NCBI GenBank assembly: GCA_963821095.1
Contig: CAWGCJ010000012.1
Coordinates: forward strand, 43,907-107,906
Origin: CAVPHV01 sp963821095
Lineage (GTDB): Bacteria; Actinomycetota; Acidimicrobiia; Spongiisociales; UBA5794
DNA: 64,000 bases
Reading direction: 5' to 3'
The position numbers and the translations under genes are program-made. The notes below the pieces were generated by a model. That model was not told the origin of the DNA and made no database searches. It saw nothing but the letters and a program-made list of their open reading frames with translations. The first letter of the stretch is position 1. Each line of letters opens with the position of its first letter. Of the stretch, positions 58,201-64,000 are shown piece by piece.

Positions 58201-59299
58201 GGCGGTCGCGTGCGACGACGGTGCCGGTTCCACCGTCGACCAGCGACATGCGCACTGCGTAGCCTTTTGTGCCATTGCCCAGCGCGAGGAGCGCATTCCC
58301 ATCGTCGAGCAACACCGAATAGCCGCGCCCTCTCGCCAGGTAGTCGACGTCTCCATCAACCTGGCCGTGGTTCTCCTCGAAGGCCATGGGGAGTCGGAGT
58401 TTGTCCGCCGACATCGCAACCTTGCTTCGCACGGGCTGATCAGGTGAGGTTGAGTCCGTTTCGTCGGCTCCGGGGGGATCCTCGGCAACGGGAGCAGGCA
58501 GGTGGTCGGAGGGGGCGCCCTCGTTCGGCAGGGGGTTGAGGGCGACCAGTTGCCCGATGGGGAAGGTGCCGCCCTTGGTCCTGGCGAAACGCGGCCCGGT
58601 GTCCCCGGCTTCAGCGATTGTCTGATCGGCGAGTAGCAGTGTGACCGGGTTTGGGGCGGTCGCGGCGCCGGCGGCGGTCGCAGCGTGGTCGGTGATCGGC
58701 GGAGCGTTCCACCGCTTGACCATCCCCTTGGGTGGTTCGATGGAACCCAATCCGGCCATGGAGTAGAAGCCGACGAGCATGCTGTTGGCGGCCGCGGCAG
58801 TGATGCCGGGCACCGTGATCGGATCTGTGTCCGGTGCTTGTTCGGAGCCGCGATGGCCCGCGATGGGGTTGGCGGGGTCGACGCCGGTATAGGCGGCGAT
58901 GCCTCCGGCGGTCAGGCTCGAAACGTTGTCGGCCCAGGCGTGAGTGCCGGGTTGGTCGGCGGTGGCGATCCGGAAGTAGACCGCCTGGAGGGCTTCACTG
59001 CTCGGGTCGCGGTCGGTGCGGAGCAGACTCCAGCCTGGCGGGGGAGTGATCGTCGCTTCTGGGTCGACCGCCACAATCTGGGCGAGGAGGAGATCGCCGG
59101 GCTCGACGCCCTTAGGGGTGGCGATCTCGAGTACTCCTTCGCCGGCGGAGACGGCGGTTGCTGCGGATCGGTACGTGATCGTGACCGCCTCCGCCGGCGT
59201 GGGGAGAACCAGTTGGGTGGCGAAGAGGAGGAATGCGGACAGGGGTACCACGACCCGCCGCAGCCACCACCAGATCGCACGACGTGTGGGCAGCCCCAT
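45491..59299 (-). CDS. Giant secreted adhesin-like protein, N-terminal 4,602 residues
   Basis: ATG 59299 overlaps the histidine kinase stop (TGATG). A signal peptide (VVVPLSAFLLFATQLVLPTP) is followed by a lectin-like start. An SBBP-type N-domain (FEENHGQVDGDVDYLARGRG, ~300-480) comes next, then seven-bladed-propeller SBBP repeats (~503-956: GSGRIVVAGYSASTDFP, QWATYLGGSG). An SdrD-B-like domain follows (~966-1046), then parallel beta-helix regions with NVISGN and GNYIG rungs. Three CSLREA-type modules (FVVNSTGDA...CTLRAAIEEAN) lie at ~1636, 2180 and 2716. A cadherin-like part (~3200-3300), another propeller (~3400), a second SdrD-like domain (~3656) and a second beta-helix (~3900-4180) follow, then DUF5011 repeats to the end. 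It is expected to be exported and surface displayed. The frame is lost at 45491, inside repeats. Confidence 0.82.
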   Translation of the reverse strand: MGLPTRRAIWWWLRRVVVPLSAFLLFATQLVLPTPAEAVTITYRSAATAVSAGEGVLEIATPKGVEPGDLLLAQIVAVDPEATITPPPGWSLLRTDRDPSSEALQAVYFRIATADQPGTHAWADNVSSLTAGGIAAYTGVDPANPIAGHRGSEQAPDTDPITVPGITAAAANSMLVGFYSMAGLGSIEPPKGMVKRWNAPPITDHAATAAGAATAPNPVTLLLADQTIAEAGDTGPRFARTKGGTFPIGQLVALNPLPNEGAPSDHLPAPVAEDPPGADETDSTSPDQPVRSKVAMSADKLRLPMAFEENHGQVDGDVDYLARGRGYSVLLDDGNALLALGNGTKGYAVRMSLVDGGTGTVVARDRQPGIANYFLGDDPNGWRTNVPTFAAIEYLNVYPGIDLRYYGNDRQLEYDFIVHPGADPAAIGLTFDGTSELVITDEGDLEIGLNPGRTVTFSAPITYQRRAGEQVPVDSAYVLDGDRVVFSLGHYDPALPLIIDPTLDYGSYVGGSGTDSGSALAIDGSGRIVVAGYSASTDFPATVGAYDTSSNGSNDVFVAKFDTNGSTLQWATYLGGSGLDNANGIDIDAAGAVYIGVYTASSDFPTTAGAHDTGLSGLYDGAVVKLSADGATLVYSTYLGGSANNDYLRAIAVDGSGQAVVGGATDSSNYPTVAGSYDTSFGGNFDAFVTKVNTTGTGLVWSTFIGGTGSDGVNDLVLDGSGTVYVTGQAAAGFPTTAGAYDSTVNGTFDGHATKLSANGSSLLYSTVFGGSGSEDGTAIAFGDADTLYIAGDTPSSDFPTTAGAYDTTKSSSDDIFALQLDLNQTGTAQLAYSTFIGGAGYDRAPGIAVDGTGRTHIAGWTQSSGLATAGAYDTTLGGTSDTLLAILSPDGATMEELTYVGGDSGESTGDILLTGSAIWLTGNTSSAAGFPTTGDAYDSSLNGTSDGFVVRFASLAPPSTDSISGTVFEDITGDALNDGTIGDANNPGADNVDVFLYLDDGDVNLDAGDTLIGAAPIQTDVNGDYSFTDLANGDYFVVVDSKTVAPSQDPTAVAGDIWAEQTYGPIGGYCDNGIGYSVRVSAGPCYAGIGSNISDDFSQWDDREHRALVSVGGGDQTGIDFGFSFNVVTNTNAGSTIDHDTTTNRTVQGSLRQFIQNANAISGVNAMRFVPAEPAGAGDGSGNYWWRLMVTSALPAITGDGTTIDGRAFDFTDGSTVLDTNAAQIGAGLAVGTAGTHTTPKLDPELEIRNFRPTAVLPTGLVFEASDAVLRHVSIWGFGNSAGTFDTNVRFGTTFSTDPDFTGSLVEFNVIGTGPASFADPGAADRSGQKNLAMRETDNAIVRDNLIGFAGGVGVSFSTASSSGTVLRNEIRRNGILNLTANPVGVWVSGNVTGNLITDNSAGVYNGSTPAVTYQDNTITANGWGATRPHGIWVSGSSATIRRNVIADNAGAGVMVQSNTSNTYITRNSIYGNGTANSQIGIDLLATGDDSLVAPYVTANDSGDGDTGGNALLNHPVLDTARIEGTDLVVTGWARPFVTIDLYIADPDPTGFGEGKTWLVSLVEDSAADTDGTFGTYGPGLVNGLDQGTDTTNRFSFTIPVASLAAPVVGGDSLTSLATSGTNTSEFGGNVLVPAPFVVNSTGDASDANAGNGVCETATPGQCTLRAAIEEANALAGTDSIEFNIPTSDPGYSASPLSYTIQVGVPSTEILPAITEPLTIDGTSQPGFTSTPVVVLDGTATTTIDTNGITLEAGNSTVRGLSIVDFPDDAIELDISGSNTIVGNYVGILPGGAATPGNGWGLAIKTSGNTIGGTTAADRNVIAGNDNYGLAIYNGSANNLVQGNYIGVSADGSTAAGNGTRGIEIYEGSNNNTIGGTTAGARNVISGNTDDGIYLQDVGTDDNIIRGNYIGTNAAGDAAIPNGDRGVQIESGADDNTVGGTAAGALNVISGNGNDGVVIGDGVAPYPGTTGNAVEGNHIGVAADGTSPLGNGGHGVHLTTVDGNIIGGSIAGAGNVIANNNWAGVLIQNSTATDNSILRNSIYSNGGIGIDLGGSGVTPNDGGDDDFGANDLLNFPVITRASEVSGAVTVDFDLDVPDGNYRVEFFDNTAADGTGNGEGETWVSSVDVSVTGGIPTPASHTFAGSAGDILTATATEGTSLPFGSTSEFSAAVTVVPGAFVVNSTGDAPDLLVGDGTCTTGSNIIGGDPECTLRAAIEQANDSPGADTIAFDIPTTDTGYSSMPVSFTIQPDSPLPVIDDEIHLDGTTQSEAATQGRPVVRIDGSKLLSGESGLGVNVGADGSELRGLILSWVPGDAIHVESADDVTVAGNYIGTDATGMADQSNGFGIRIRNSDRALIGGTDPADRNVVSGTSYGVLVAMSSADSRIIGNYIGLDATGTAGLGNSTLGVMITATGGGHEVGGSTAAERNVISANPTGVYSSVSGVTISGNYLGTDADGTAAVPNLGSAISLSNTASGNTIGGTTPGERNIIAGNTNARGIELKGVATTNNTITGNWIGIDRTGAPLPNMFAFRIEDGAYDNQIGGVDPGEPNIIAHNSSWAIWMRSSAGNDNSILGNSIHSNGAIGINLGDDNVTLNDVATGPNDSLNFPVITSATGAGGSVTVALDLDVPAGDYRIEFFTNTAADPTGYGEGETFVDVLNVVSHPGGPASYGTVIPGSVGDIITATTTEDLGSSYGSTSEFSAVFTVTPGPFVVNSTRDGGDDDTGDGVCHTGLNNTQTVPECTLRAAIEQANATPGTDAIEFDIPTSELGYSPSPVAFTIQPATLLPAASTPMIIDATTQPQFATAGRPVIELNGSGVTVGELNGFHLTGGDSTLRGFVINNWDDDAIDIEINGGNTIAGNFVGTDVTGTTPEPNAWAIKITSADNIVGGTAAADRNVVSGNTYDGIYIHSAGATGNQVQGNYVGTTATGIAALGNGTSGIYLGNGASGNTIGGDTPAHRNVISGNAADGVRLEGLGTSGNTISGNYIGANSGGGGALPNGGEGIAIDNASAGNLIGGTTPSAANLIAHNGSDGVNLKAAAGSGNSIIGNSIFGNSGWGIDLAPNGTTLNDPGDTDPGPNGLLNFPVIDSAYESGGVVTLSGTFDVPVGWYRFEFFNNTAADGSGYGEGETLVGSTPMTHTGSGAEPFGAAFPGSLGDVITATLTECVDSSCDSFRSTSEFSAAITVTTNLPPVATDDPPAGTYVVTPSGWGQWDVMGNDSDPNGDTLHLSSFTQPSIGTVIRVENGTPTDTTDDFLRYTAPASPTGPTTFTYTISDGFLTDTATVFINVQVANNPPIFGQDLLDRTNAEGTLLSLSAPATDADAGDTLTYSATGLPLGLTIDGGSGLITGIVNHAAAASSPYSVEISVCDDGSPTRCDTDSFTWTIANVVTTPPYLVAGVGGTGGGDDLLTTADETDFNPATNEVDIGTGTGTSGIRAAAVEPISGALFAVDDAQLGVLNPDSGQFTPVGASLGTGDGTYGSITFDNITGITFHPLTGEIWAVHSRPGLIDVLLRIDPVTGAHVPDAFGAGVDYRRLRQVGVATDFTGIAFDPTDWQLYGSVTDGAGTDHLVSIKQKNGNAKLVGPLTHSITDLSFDDAGQLWGVDAGALYQINKANGTLDAGRPVDNGSAYEALAFAISPASPPALEGTVFEDLVGDALAASQAVEDVNNPGVGGVTVNIYRDNGAVVGEPDSTDTLFATKVTGPTGHYYFEAVPAGRYWLTVESSSISPTAGGTGWAEQTYGPIGAVSFDGSYTVAAGAGPLFGGKQPTVSDSAGDASTSEHLARLDLLAGDYVEDVDFGFSFNVVVNAEGGATKPQGSLRRFIDNANVGTGPNTMRFVPAVPTNSTAGPGTDWWSIPVTVALDAITDPATIVDGTAYDAADGVTIVDANSDGPELELDGGGLGGIGIETAAGSTEVRDLVVNGFDSGIAVLGGNGSIIAGNYLGPDATGLIGETGNRTEGVLVYGGTNTVIGGTTAADRNVISGNHLRGIFIDDASDGAAPVSDGTQVIGNYIGTDGAGTAALPYSGGAVPTYQQIGIAIWGGPDNVIGTPSAGNVISGNEWHGVYVWGADSTRNKIQGNTIGLDATATSPVPNGYEGATRAAINLTNAIGNLIGGDVPGEGNTIQGNASLGIAVFGTIAVDNAMVGNSIHDNGELGIDLGTDGVTLNDPGDGDTDVPNGLLNFPVITSAVETTGTVAINFTLDVPVGDYRIEFYSNTAADPSGYGEGEAPIHSYSVVAHPGGSVPYSTSLAGTAGTILTATTTEDLGASYGSTSEFSASVVVTVPDTTAPVITLVGADPVTVEAATVYLDAGATAFDAHDGDLTGSIVTTNPVNTGVLGTYTVRYNVTDSSGNAATEVTRTVNVVDTVAPVITLVGSSPIDVEAGTVYLDAGATAFDAGDGDLTAAIVTVNPVDTSTLGSYTVTYNVTDSQGHPATEVTRVVNVIDTTPPVITLVGSSPIDVEAGTVYLDAGATASDSFEGNLTAAIFAVNPVNTALVGTYTITYTVSDSSGNTATPVTRIVNVIDTTPPVIALNGSSIQSTVEAGTLYLEPGATASDIHDGDLTSSIVTTNSSVDTSTLGTYTVRLQRHRLIR

Positions 59300-60732
59300 C
59301 AGAGAGGATCCGTGGAGTGGGCCGCGGCTCGGGGCTTGGCTGAGTCGGGCACACTGAACGTTGCGGAGGTGCCTCGGCTGGCGGCAGAGAGGGGGAGCCG
59401 AACGTCAAACGTGGTCCATCCACTTTCGCGTCGGTAGGAGACAGATCCGCCCATGCCTTCAGCGAGCGATTTGACGATGGAGAGGCCGAGACCGACGGAG
59501 TCTTTTGTAGCGGTCTGGCGGCCGCGGTGGACGAATCGTTGGAACGCGTTGGCGGCGACCTCCGGGTCGAGCCCTTGGCCGCTGTCGGAGACGGAGACTC
59601 GGTAGGTGCGGCCCTCGACGCGGCCCTCGACCTTGACCTCGGGGCCGCCGTATTTCTTGGCGTTCGACAGGAGGTTGCGCACGATCTGGCGGAACCGGAG
59701 CTGGTCGGCGCGGATCGAGGCGGGTTTGGTGTCGACGGTGACGTCGAGTCCGGCCCGCATCATCGAAGCGGCCGCCTCGTTGACCTCGTTGCATACCGAG
59801 ACGTCTGAGAATGTGAATTGGAGGGCACCAGCGTCGAGCCGTGCCGTGGTCAGGAGGTCTTCGACCATGCGTTCGAGGTCGTGGGACTCGCCGATGATCA
59901 CAGAGACGAGTTCGGTGGCGAGTTCGGACTCTCGAATCGCCTCGTCCTCCTCGAGCAGCATCGCCATCCCGGTGATACCGGTGAGGGGAGTGCGTAGCTC
60001 GTGCGATGCGTTGGCGATGAACTCATCTCTGGATACGGCGATTTCGCGTTCGACGGCGAGGCGCCGCTCGAGTTCGACCTCGTGCTGTTGGCGGCGAACC
60101 AGTTCCCGGTACACGATGATGACCGCAGCCGGAATGAAGAAGGCGACGAGGAACCGGGCAATGTTCGACGCGGTGCCCAACATGTCGTCGTTGGCTTCGA
60201 CCTGGGCCTTGATGGTGTCACGGATGTCAACGGCCTCCTCGAGGAATGCGTCGAATGCGGGTCCGAGTTGGTCGTTGGCGAACTGTTGGGCACCGATCCA
60301 GTCCTCGGCTGCGAGCAGATTCAGAGCGGTGATGGCATTCGCCATGAACGCGTCGCCGAGGGCCTCCAATTCGGTGCCTTCGGTGACCCCATCAGCCTTG
60401 AGTTCTTCGATCCCCTCACCGAGGAACCCCAGCGCCTCTTCGGCTTCGTGGGCGGCGGTATCTCTGGCGACGGCGGAGACGGTACCGAACCGGTCATCGA
60501 CGGTTGCCATGAAGACGTCCATGCCGACCTGTGCCCGGACCACAGTGGCAAGGCGCAGGGTTTCGTCGGCCTTGTGGAGGTCGGTGGCGCTTCGGGTGAT
60601 CTGCTGGCTTCCGTAGGCGACGGCAAAGACAATGCCAATCACGAAGATGAGTGCCAGACCGATGAGCATGGTGATACCGATTCCCCGGCGCACCAGTGCT
60701 CGGGTCGATCGGACGGTGGATTCCGCAGCCAT
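59299..60732 (-). CDS. Sensor histidine kinase
   Basis: ATG 60732 (MAAESTVRS) starts the conserved part; the frame is open further up. The 477-aa product has membrane helices near residues 17-40 and 193-210, an extracytoplasmic helical sensor region between them, then the dimerisation/H-box (FIANASHELRTPLTGI, His ~244), the N-box (RNLLSNAKKYGG), G1 (DSGQGLDPE) and G2 (GLGLSIVKSL). It should autophosphorylate on His and pass phosphate to an unidentified response regulator; none is encoded nearby. Its stop codon overlaps the adhesin start, so the kinase and the giant surface protein are translated from one message. That coupling suggests the kinase is used in the same process, perhaps sensing envelope load or contact. 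Confidence 0.88.
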   Translation of the reverse strand: MAAESTVRSTRALVRRGIGITMLIGLALIFVIGIVFAVAYGSQQITRSATDLHKADETLRLATVVRAQVGMDVFMATVDDRFGTVSAVARDTAAHEAEEALGFLGEGIEELKADGVTEGTELEALGDAFMANAITALNLLAAEDWIGAQQFANDQLGPAFDAFLEEAVDIRDTIKAQVEANDDMLGTASNIARFLVAFFIPAAVIIVYRELVRRQQHEVELERRLAVEREIAVSRDEFIANASHELRTPLTGITGMAMLLEEDEAIRESELATELVSVIIGESHDLERMVEDLLTTARLDAGALQFTFSDVSVCNEVNEAAASMMRAGLDVTVDTKPASIRADQLRFRQIVRNLLSNAKKYGGPEVKVEGRVEGRTYRVSVSDSGQGLDPEVAANAFQRFVHRGRQTATKDSVGLGLSIVKSLAEGMGGSVSYRRESGWTTFDVRLPLSAASRGTSATFSVPDSAKPRAAAHSTDPL

Positions 60733-61019
60733 ACCACCGTTATCGGCCACCACCCAGCGTGTTCTTGACTGCGATAATCCCTGCTCAGGAACCAGTCCCT
60801 CGGGCGGATCGGCGACCACACAGCGGGTCACAGAGGGCTAGTCACCGGCTAGGGCCCCTATTCCTAGGCCATTCTGGCGGCAGGGGGCGAGCAACCTCGG
60901 CGCAGGGACACCAGATTGACTAGCCCATTCGGAAGCGACACAATTGGCCCCCTCAACACGAGGTCGAGGGGCTCCTCGCTACTTTCGGTGGCCAACCCTC
61001 GATGGCGGGATGAGGCCCT

Positions 61020-62849
61020 CTATGGCGGGGTGAGGCTCAACACAGAGATATCTTGGATCTGCCAATGGCCCGAATACGGATCGTCGCCGCGAAAGTCCAC
61101 CCGCTTGGTTCCGGCCGGAATCGGCATGGAGTAGTTCTTGTACCGCCAGTGGTAGATCTCTCGGTTGTGAGCCTCGACCACTGGGATCCACGTGGCGCCG
61201 TTGTTGAAACTGACTTCGAGGTTGAACCCGATGCCGGTGAATTGGAGGTCGGCGCCGGCCGGCGCTCCTTTGGCAAAGGTCACGAAGGATGCGCCGGACC
61301 CGTTGACGGCCCGCCGGCCGGCGGGAAGCGCGGTGATCGGCTCGGCCGGCTGTAGGTAGACGTTGTCCCAGTGCCAGGTGTTGGGTCCCGAGCCACACTC
61401 GTCACAGTGGAACACGTCATACGAGTTGTGGCCGATCTGGACGATTCCCTTGCTGAAGTTCAGACCACCCGGGATGTCCTTCGACACCCAGTAGAAGTTC
61501 TCGTCCGGCATGCCGACGGTGATGTGGTCCTTGGAGATCTTGATCTCGAAGGTCGATCGATCGGTGGCACTCGGGGTGAGGAAGCTCTCGTAGCCGATCC
61601 ACTCAACCGGTCCGTCGATCTCGGTGACGCCAAAGTTCTTCACGATCTTGACATCGGGGGCGCCGATCCGGGTGAATGACTTCAGCGCCACCAGAACTCC
61701 GTTGCGCGGTGTCCCCTGCATCGAGGGCCGGTCCTCCTGAACGGGGATGCGAACCAGATCGTCGTAGGGGGTGATCCAGACTTCAAACCAGTCACGGGCC
61801 GAGGCGCGGTGGGTCGAGACGTCGAAGCGGATGGTTGCCTCTCCGCCGGAGAAGTCGAGCAAATGGTTCGGCGAGAACATCGACACGGCATAGTTTCCCA
61901 ATGACACCGGACCCGAACTGATCGCCGTCATCATGTGGTTCTTGCAGTTGTAGAGCGCGTCCTCGTAGTCCCGCACGAGGTGGGTGGCGAACGGCGGTTC
62001 ACAATTGGGACCGTGGTGGCCCTGCATCGAGTAGAGCTGATCCTGGGTCGACTCATCGCGGGAGTTCACCGAGACGGTGATGTCGGCCGTACTGCCAAAC
62101 GGGGTCGGGTGGGCGGGATCGCCGTCAAAGGTCTCGAGGAACTCGGGTCCCTCACAGTCGTCCAGCCGTTTTGCCGATAGGCAGATGTCGTAGTCGCCGC
62201 CCCCGTTGGCCTTGTCCGACCCTGGTCCGCCGTCGAGCGTATCGAGGCCGGTCCATCCGGCGAGGTGGTCGTTGCCGCCACCGCCGCTCACGTCGTCGTT
62301 GCCGGAACCGCCCCAGACTGAGTCATTGCCCGTACCGGTTCGGATGTCGTCGTTGCCGTTCCGGCCCCAGACCTTGTCACTGCCGCCGCCGCCGACCACC
62401 GTGTCCGAGCCGGCCCCGGCGTCGATGGAGTCGCCGTGGTCGCCGCCTTTCAGTGTGTCGGCGCCGTTGCCGCCAAACAGGGAGTCGGGCCCGTCGCCGC
62501 CTAACAGTTCATCGTTGCCTTCTCCGCCGTACAGCGTGTCGGCGGCGCCTGCGCCGAGCAGGATGTCATTTCCGTCGCCGCCGTTGAGCTTGTCGTCGCC
62601 CCAACCTCCGCAGATGACGTCGTTGCCGCCCCGCCCCTTGATGACGTCGTTGCCGCCGCGACCGTGGATGACATCGTCGTTGGGCGTTCCGTTCAAGGTG
62701 TCGGCGCCGGGCGTGCCTGTGATGGTGACGGCGAGGCCCTTGCAGGTCAGTGCAGCGTCGGCCTCGGGGATCACCACAAGTGACAATCCGGCGAACAGCA
62801 GCCCGAGCGCGATCACTCGGGTCGAGCGGAGACGGCTGATGGTCATCAT
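61020..62849 (-). CDS. Secreted RTX-repeat protein with C-terminal carbohydrate-binding-like domain
   Basis: This is a 609-aa protein. A signal peptide (STRVIALGLLFAGLSLVVIP, ending EADA) is followed by ~170 residues of RTX repeats (GTPGADTLNGTPNDDVIHG, GGNDVIKGRGGNDVICGG and about a dozen more units) that should bind calcium outside the cell. After DYDICLSAKRLDDCEGPEFL comes a ~360-residue beta-rich region with several Trp (EVWITPYDDLVRIP, WHWDNVYLQP, VSFNNGATWIPVVE) that resembles a LamG/carbohydrate-binding type sandwich. ATG 62849 or the next Met (62846) is the start. It is probably an exported binding protein. It is the first of the minus-strand surface genes here but is separated from the kinase by ~290 bp. 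Confidence 0.8.
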   Translation of the reverse strand: MMTISRLRSTRVIALGLLFAGLSLVVIPEADAALTCKGLAVTITGTPGADTLNGTPNDDVIHGRGGNDVIKGRGGNDVICGGWGDDKLNGGDGNDILLGAGAADTLYGGEGNDELLGGDGPDSLFGGNGADTLKGGDHGDSIDAGAGSDTVVGGGGSDKVWGRNGNDDIRTGTGNDSVWGGSGNDDVSGGGGNDHLAGWTGLDTLDGGPGSDKANGGGDYDICLSAKRLDDCEGPEFLETFDGDPAHPTPFGSTADITVSVNSRDESTQDQLYSMQGHHGPNCEPPFATHLVRDYEDALYNCKNHMMTAISSGPVSLGNYAVSMFSPNHLLDFSGGEATIRFDVSTHRASARDWFEVWITPYDDLVRIPVQEDRPSMQGTPRNGVLVALKSFTRIGAPDVKIVKNFGVTEIDGPVEWIGYESFLTPSATDRSTFEIKISKDHITVGMPDENFYWVSKDIPGGLNFSKGIVQIGHNSYDVFHCDECGSGPNTWHWDNVYLQPAEPITALPAGRRAVNGSGASFVTFAKGAPAGADLQFTGIGFNLEVSFNNGATWIPVVEAHNREIYHWRYKNYSMPIPAGTKRVDFRGDDPYSGHWQIQDISVLSLTPP

Positions 62850-62983
62850 GAGATCCCTCCTCGGTGGCGCGCCGGACGTCGATCAACGCACCCGGTCTTT
62901 CTAGCCTCCCTACCACCCAACGTGGCCTCAAGGACACTACAAGCGGTGGTGAAGTCCGTAAAGGGTCGGGCAATGCGGTGGGG

Positions 62984-63196
62984 TCAGGGAATCGGGACCT
63001 CGTCGGCGGGGTCGTCGCCCTCGAGCATTCTGGCGATCTCGAGTCGTGCCGCCTGCACGTCGTAGAACACCGCGGTCAGGTCGCGATGGAGGTCACTGCC
63101 CCGATTGCGGCCCCTGAGCCGTCCGAGCCGCATGGTCGCCCGCGCCAGGGACCGTTCTATCTCGGTGAGCGAGTCGTGGTCCAAAGGCCGTTCCAT
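62984..63196 (-). CDS. Small helical protein
   Basis: A 70-aa frame. It reads MERPLDHDSLTEIERSLARA and AVFYDVQAARLEIARMLEGD, amphipathic helices without membrane segments. No family recognised. It starts 30 bases after the MsrA stop on the same strand and may be co-transcribed with it. Confidence 0.5.
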   Translation of the reverse strand: MERPLDHDSLTEIERSLARATMRLGRLRGRNRGSDLHRDLTAVFYDVQAARLEIARMLEGDDPADEVPIP

Positions 63197-63226
63197 GCGG
63201 CAAAGCGTACTGCGGGGGCGGGGAAC

Positions 63227-63880
63227 TCAGGATGTCGGCGTACTCCCATAGGACACCTGGCAGAAGCCGTGGTTGCAGTAGCCGCCGGGGTTCTTGGCCA
63301 GGTACTGCTGGTGGTATTCCTCGCCGTAGTAGAACTCGCCGGCGTCATCGATTTCCGTGGTGATCGTTCCAAAACCGTTGGCGGTCAGGTCGGCCTGGTA
63401 GCGGTCGAGGGATCGTTTGGCGACATCGCGTTGTTCGTCGTTGGTGACGTAGATGCCGAGCGGTATTGGGTGCCGACGTCGTTGCCTTGGCGCATGCCCT
63501 GGGTCGGGTCGTGGTTCTCCCAGAATGCCTTGAGCAACGTCTCGTAGCTCGACCACCGATGGGTCGAATACCACTAGGGCGACCTCGTTGTGGCCGGTCC
63601 GGCCGGTGCAGACCTCCTCGTAGCTGGGGTTCTTGCTGTAGCCGCCGCTGTAGCCGACGGCAGTGGTGATCACCCCGGGGATCTGCCAGAAGATGCGCTC
63701 GGCACCCCAGAAGCAACCCATGCCAAAGACGGCAACCTCGGCTTGGTCGGGAAACGGTGGCAGGTAGGAACTGCCGTTGACGAAGTGCATGCCGGACACG
63801 GTGACGGGCTCATCGCGCCCCGGCAGGGCGTTGTCCGGCGCAGGCATCTCGGTTTTCTTACGGTTGGACCACAAGCTCAT
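63227..63880 (-). CDS. msrA: Peptide methionine sulfoxide reductase A, with two compensating frameshifts
   Basis: ATG 63880 follows GAGGAG and the product is 217 aa, normal for MsrA. The catalytic motif GMGCFWGAE has Cys56, and the C-terminus GYCNHGFCQVSYG carries the recycling cysteines. The enzyme reduces methionine-S-sulfoxide in damaged proteins. Between residues ~108 and ~142 the reading gives RDVAQGILGEPRPDPGHAPR, foreign to the family. The next frame over exactly this stretch gives SYETLLKAFWENHDPTQGMR and QGNDVGTQYRS, the true MsrA core. So one extra base near 63550 and one missing base near 63456 swap and then restore the frame. As read, the enzyme is probably inactive; sequencing error is possible. 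Confidence 0.88.
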   Translation of the reverse strand: MSLWSNRKKTEMPAPDNALPGRDEPVTVSGMHFVNGSSYLPPFPDQAEVAVFGMGCFWGAERIFWQIPGVITTAVGYSGGYSKNPSYEEVCTGRTGHNEVALVVFDPSVVELRDVAQGILGEPRPDPGHAPRQRRRHPIPLGIYVTNDEQRDVAKRSLDRYQADLTANGFGTITTEIDDAGEFYYGEEYHQQYLAKNPGGYCNHGFCQVSYGSTPTS

Positions 63881-64000
63881 GTCATCGCTCCTCTGTTCAC
63901 CGATTGAAACGCCGCAGGTCGGCGAACTGTTCCTGAACAGATGGTGAACGCTAACGCGCGGATTGGGCGTATCACGGATGGGTCGGCGCGCTCGGTACAG
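63881..64000. other. Upstream region of msrA
   Basis: This should contain the msrA promoter. I see no clear -10/-35 pair and no other gene before the window ends. Confidence 0.35.

Overview
The window is high-GC DNA from an actinobacterium. The signs are 13E12/DUF222, DUF2510, DUF5658 and PspC-domain genes, frequent GTG starts, and large secreted RTX and Ig-like proteins. Acidimicrobiia-like is my best guess, but it rests on gene style and not on a marker gene.

Layout. (1) 1-2327 is chromosomal: a polyamine-synthase-like membrane protein cut by the window edge, and a PspC/membrane-protein pair. (2) 2328-2404 is an intact tRNA-Val(UAC). Its last ~40 bases recur at 15197-15234 and 28579-28620, so 2405-28620 reads as two tandem integrative islands in one tRNA gene. 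Island A (2405-15234) holds a decayed replication-relaxation gene, a large M6/zincin-type metallopeptidase, a small membrane protein broken by a stop codon, an IS256 relic, a frameshifted Clp-N/KAP NTPase and an intact IS21-family element inserted beside the right attachment repeat. Island B (15235-28620) holds broken terminase genes fused to a GIY-YIG-type nuclease tail, two membrane proteins (one with a hydrolase motif), a decayed membrane protein, a four-gene operon (radical SAM/SPASM enzyme, 133-aa protein, beta-propeller protein, caspase-like protein) and relics of conjugative-element genes. No intact integrase is visible in either island.

(3) 28621-38000 is mixed chromosome: a formamidase, a second IS256 relic, a secreted protein, a chloramphenicol-acetyltransferase-like enzyme, a tail/baseplate-like protein, a sulfatase with duplicated domains, and several degraded genes. 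(4) 37710-62849 is dominated by surface proteins: two RTX-repeat proteins and a giant ~19.8 kb adhesin-like gene (about 6,590 codons across three frames). The adhesin start overlaps the stop of an upstream histidine kinase gene. (5) 62984-63880 holds a small helical protein and MsrA with two compensating frameshifts.

The best candidate for an undescribed system is the radical SAM - 133 aa - propeller - caspase operon at 22998-27258. It is island-borne, tightly spaced and closed by a strong hairpin. The Clp-N/KAP NTPase is a second, defence-like candidate, but it is broken here. Many genes carry single-base lesions. Some may be real decay, and those in near-identical repeats (44-46 kb) or in MsrA may be sequencing or assembly errors.
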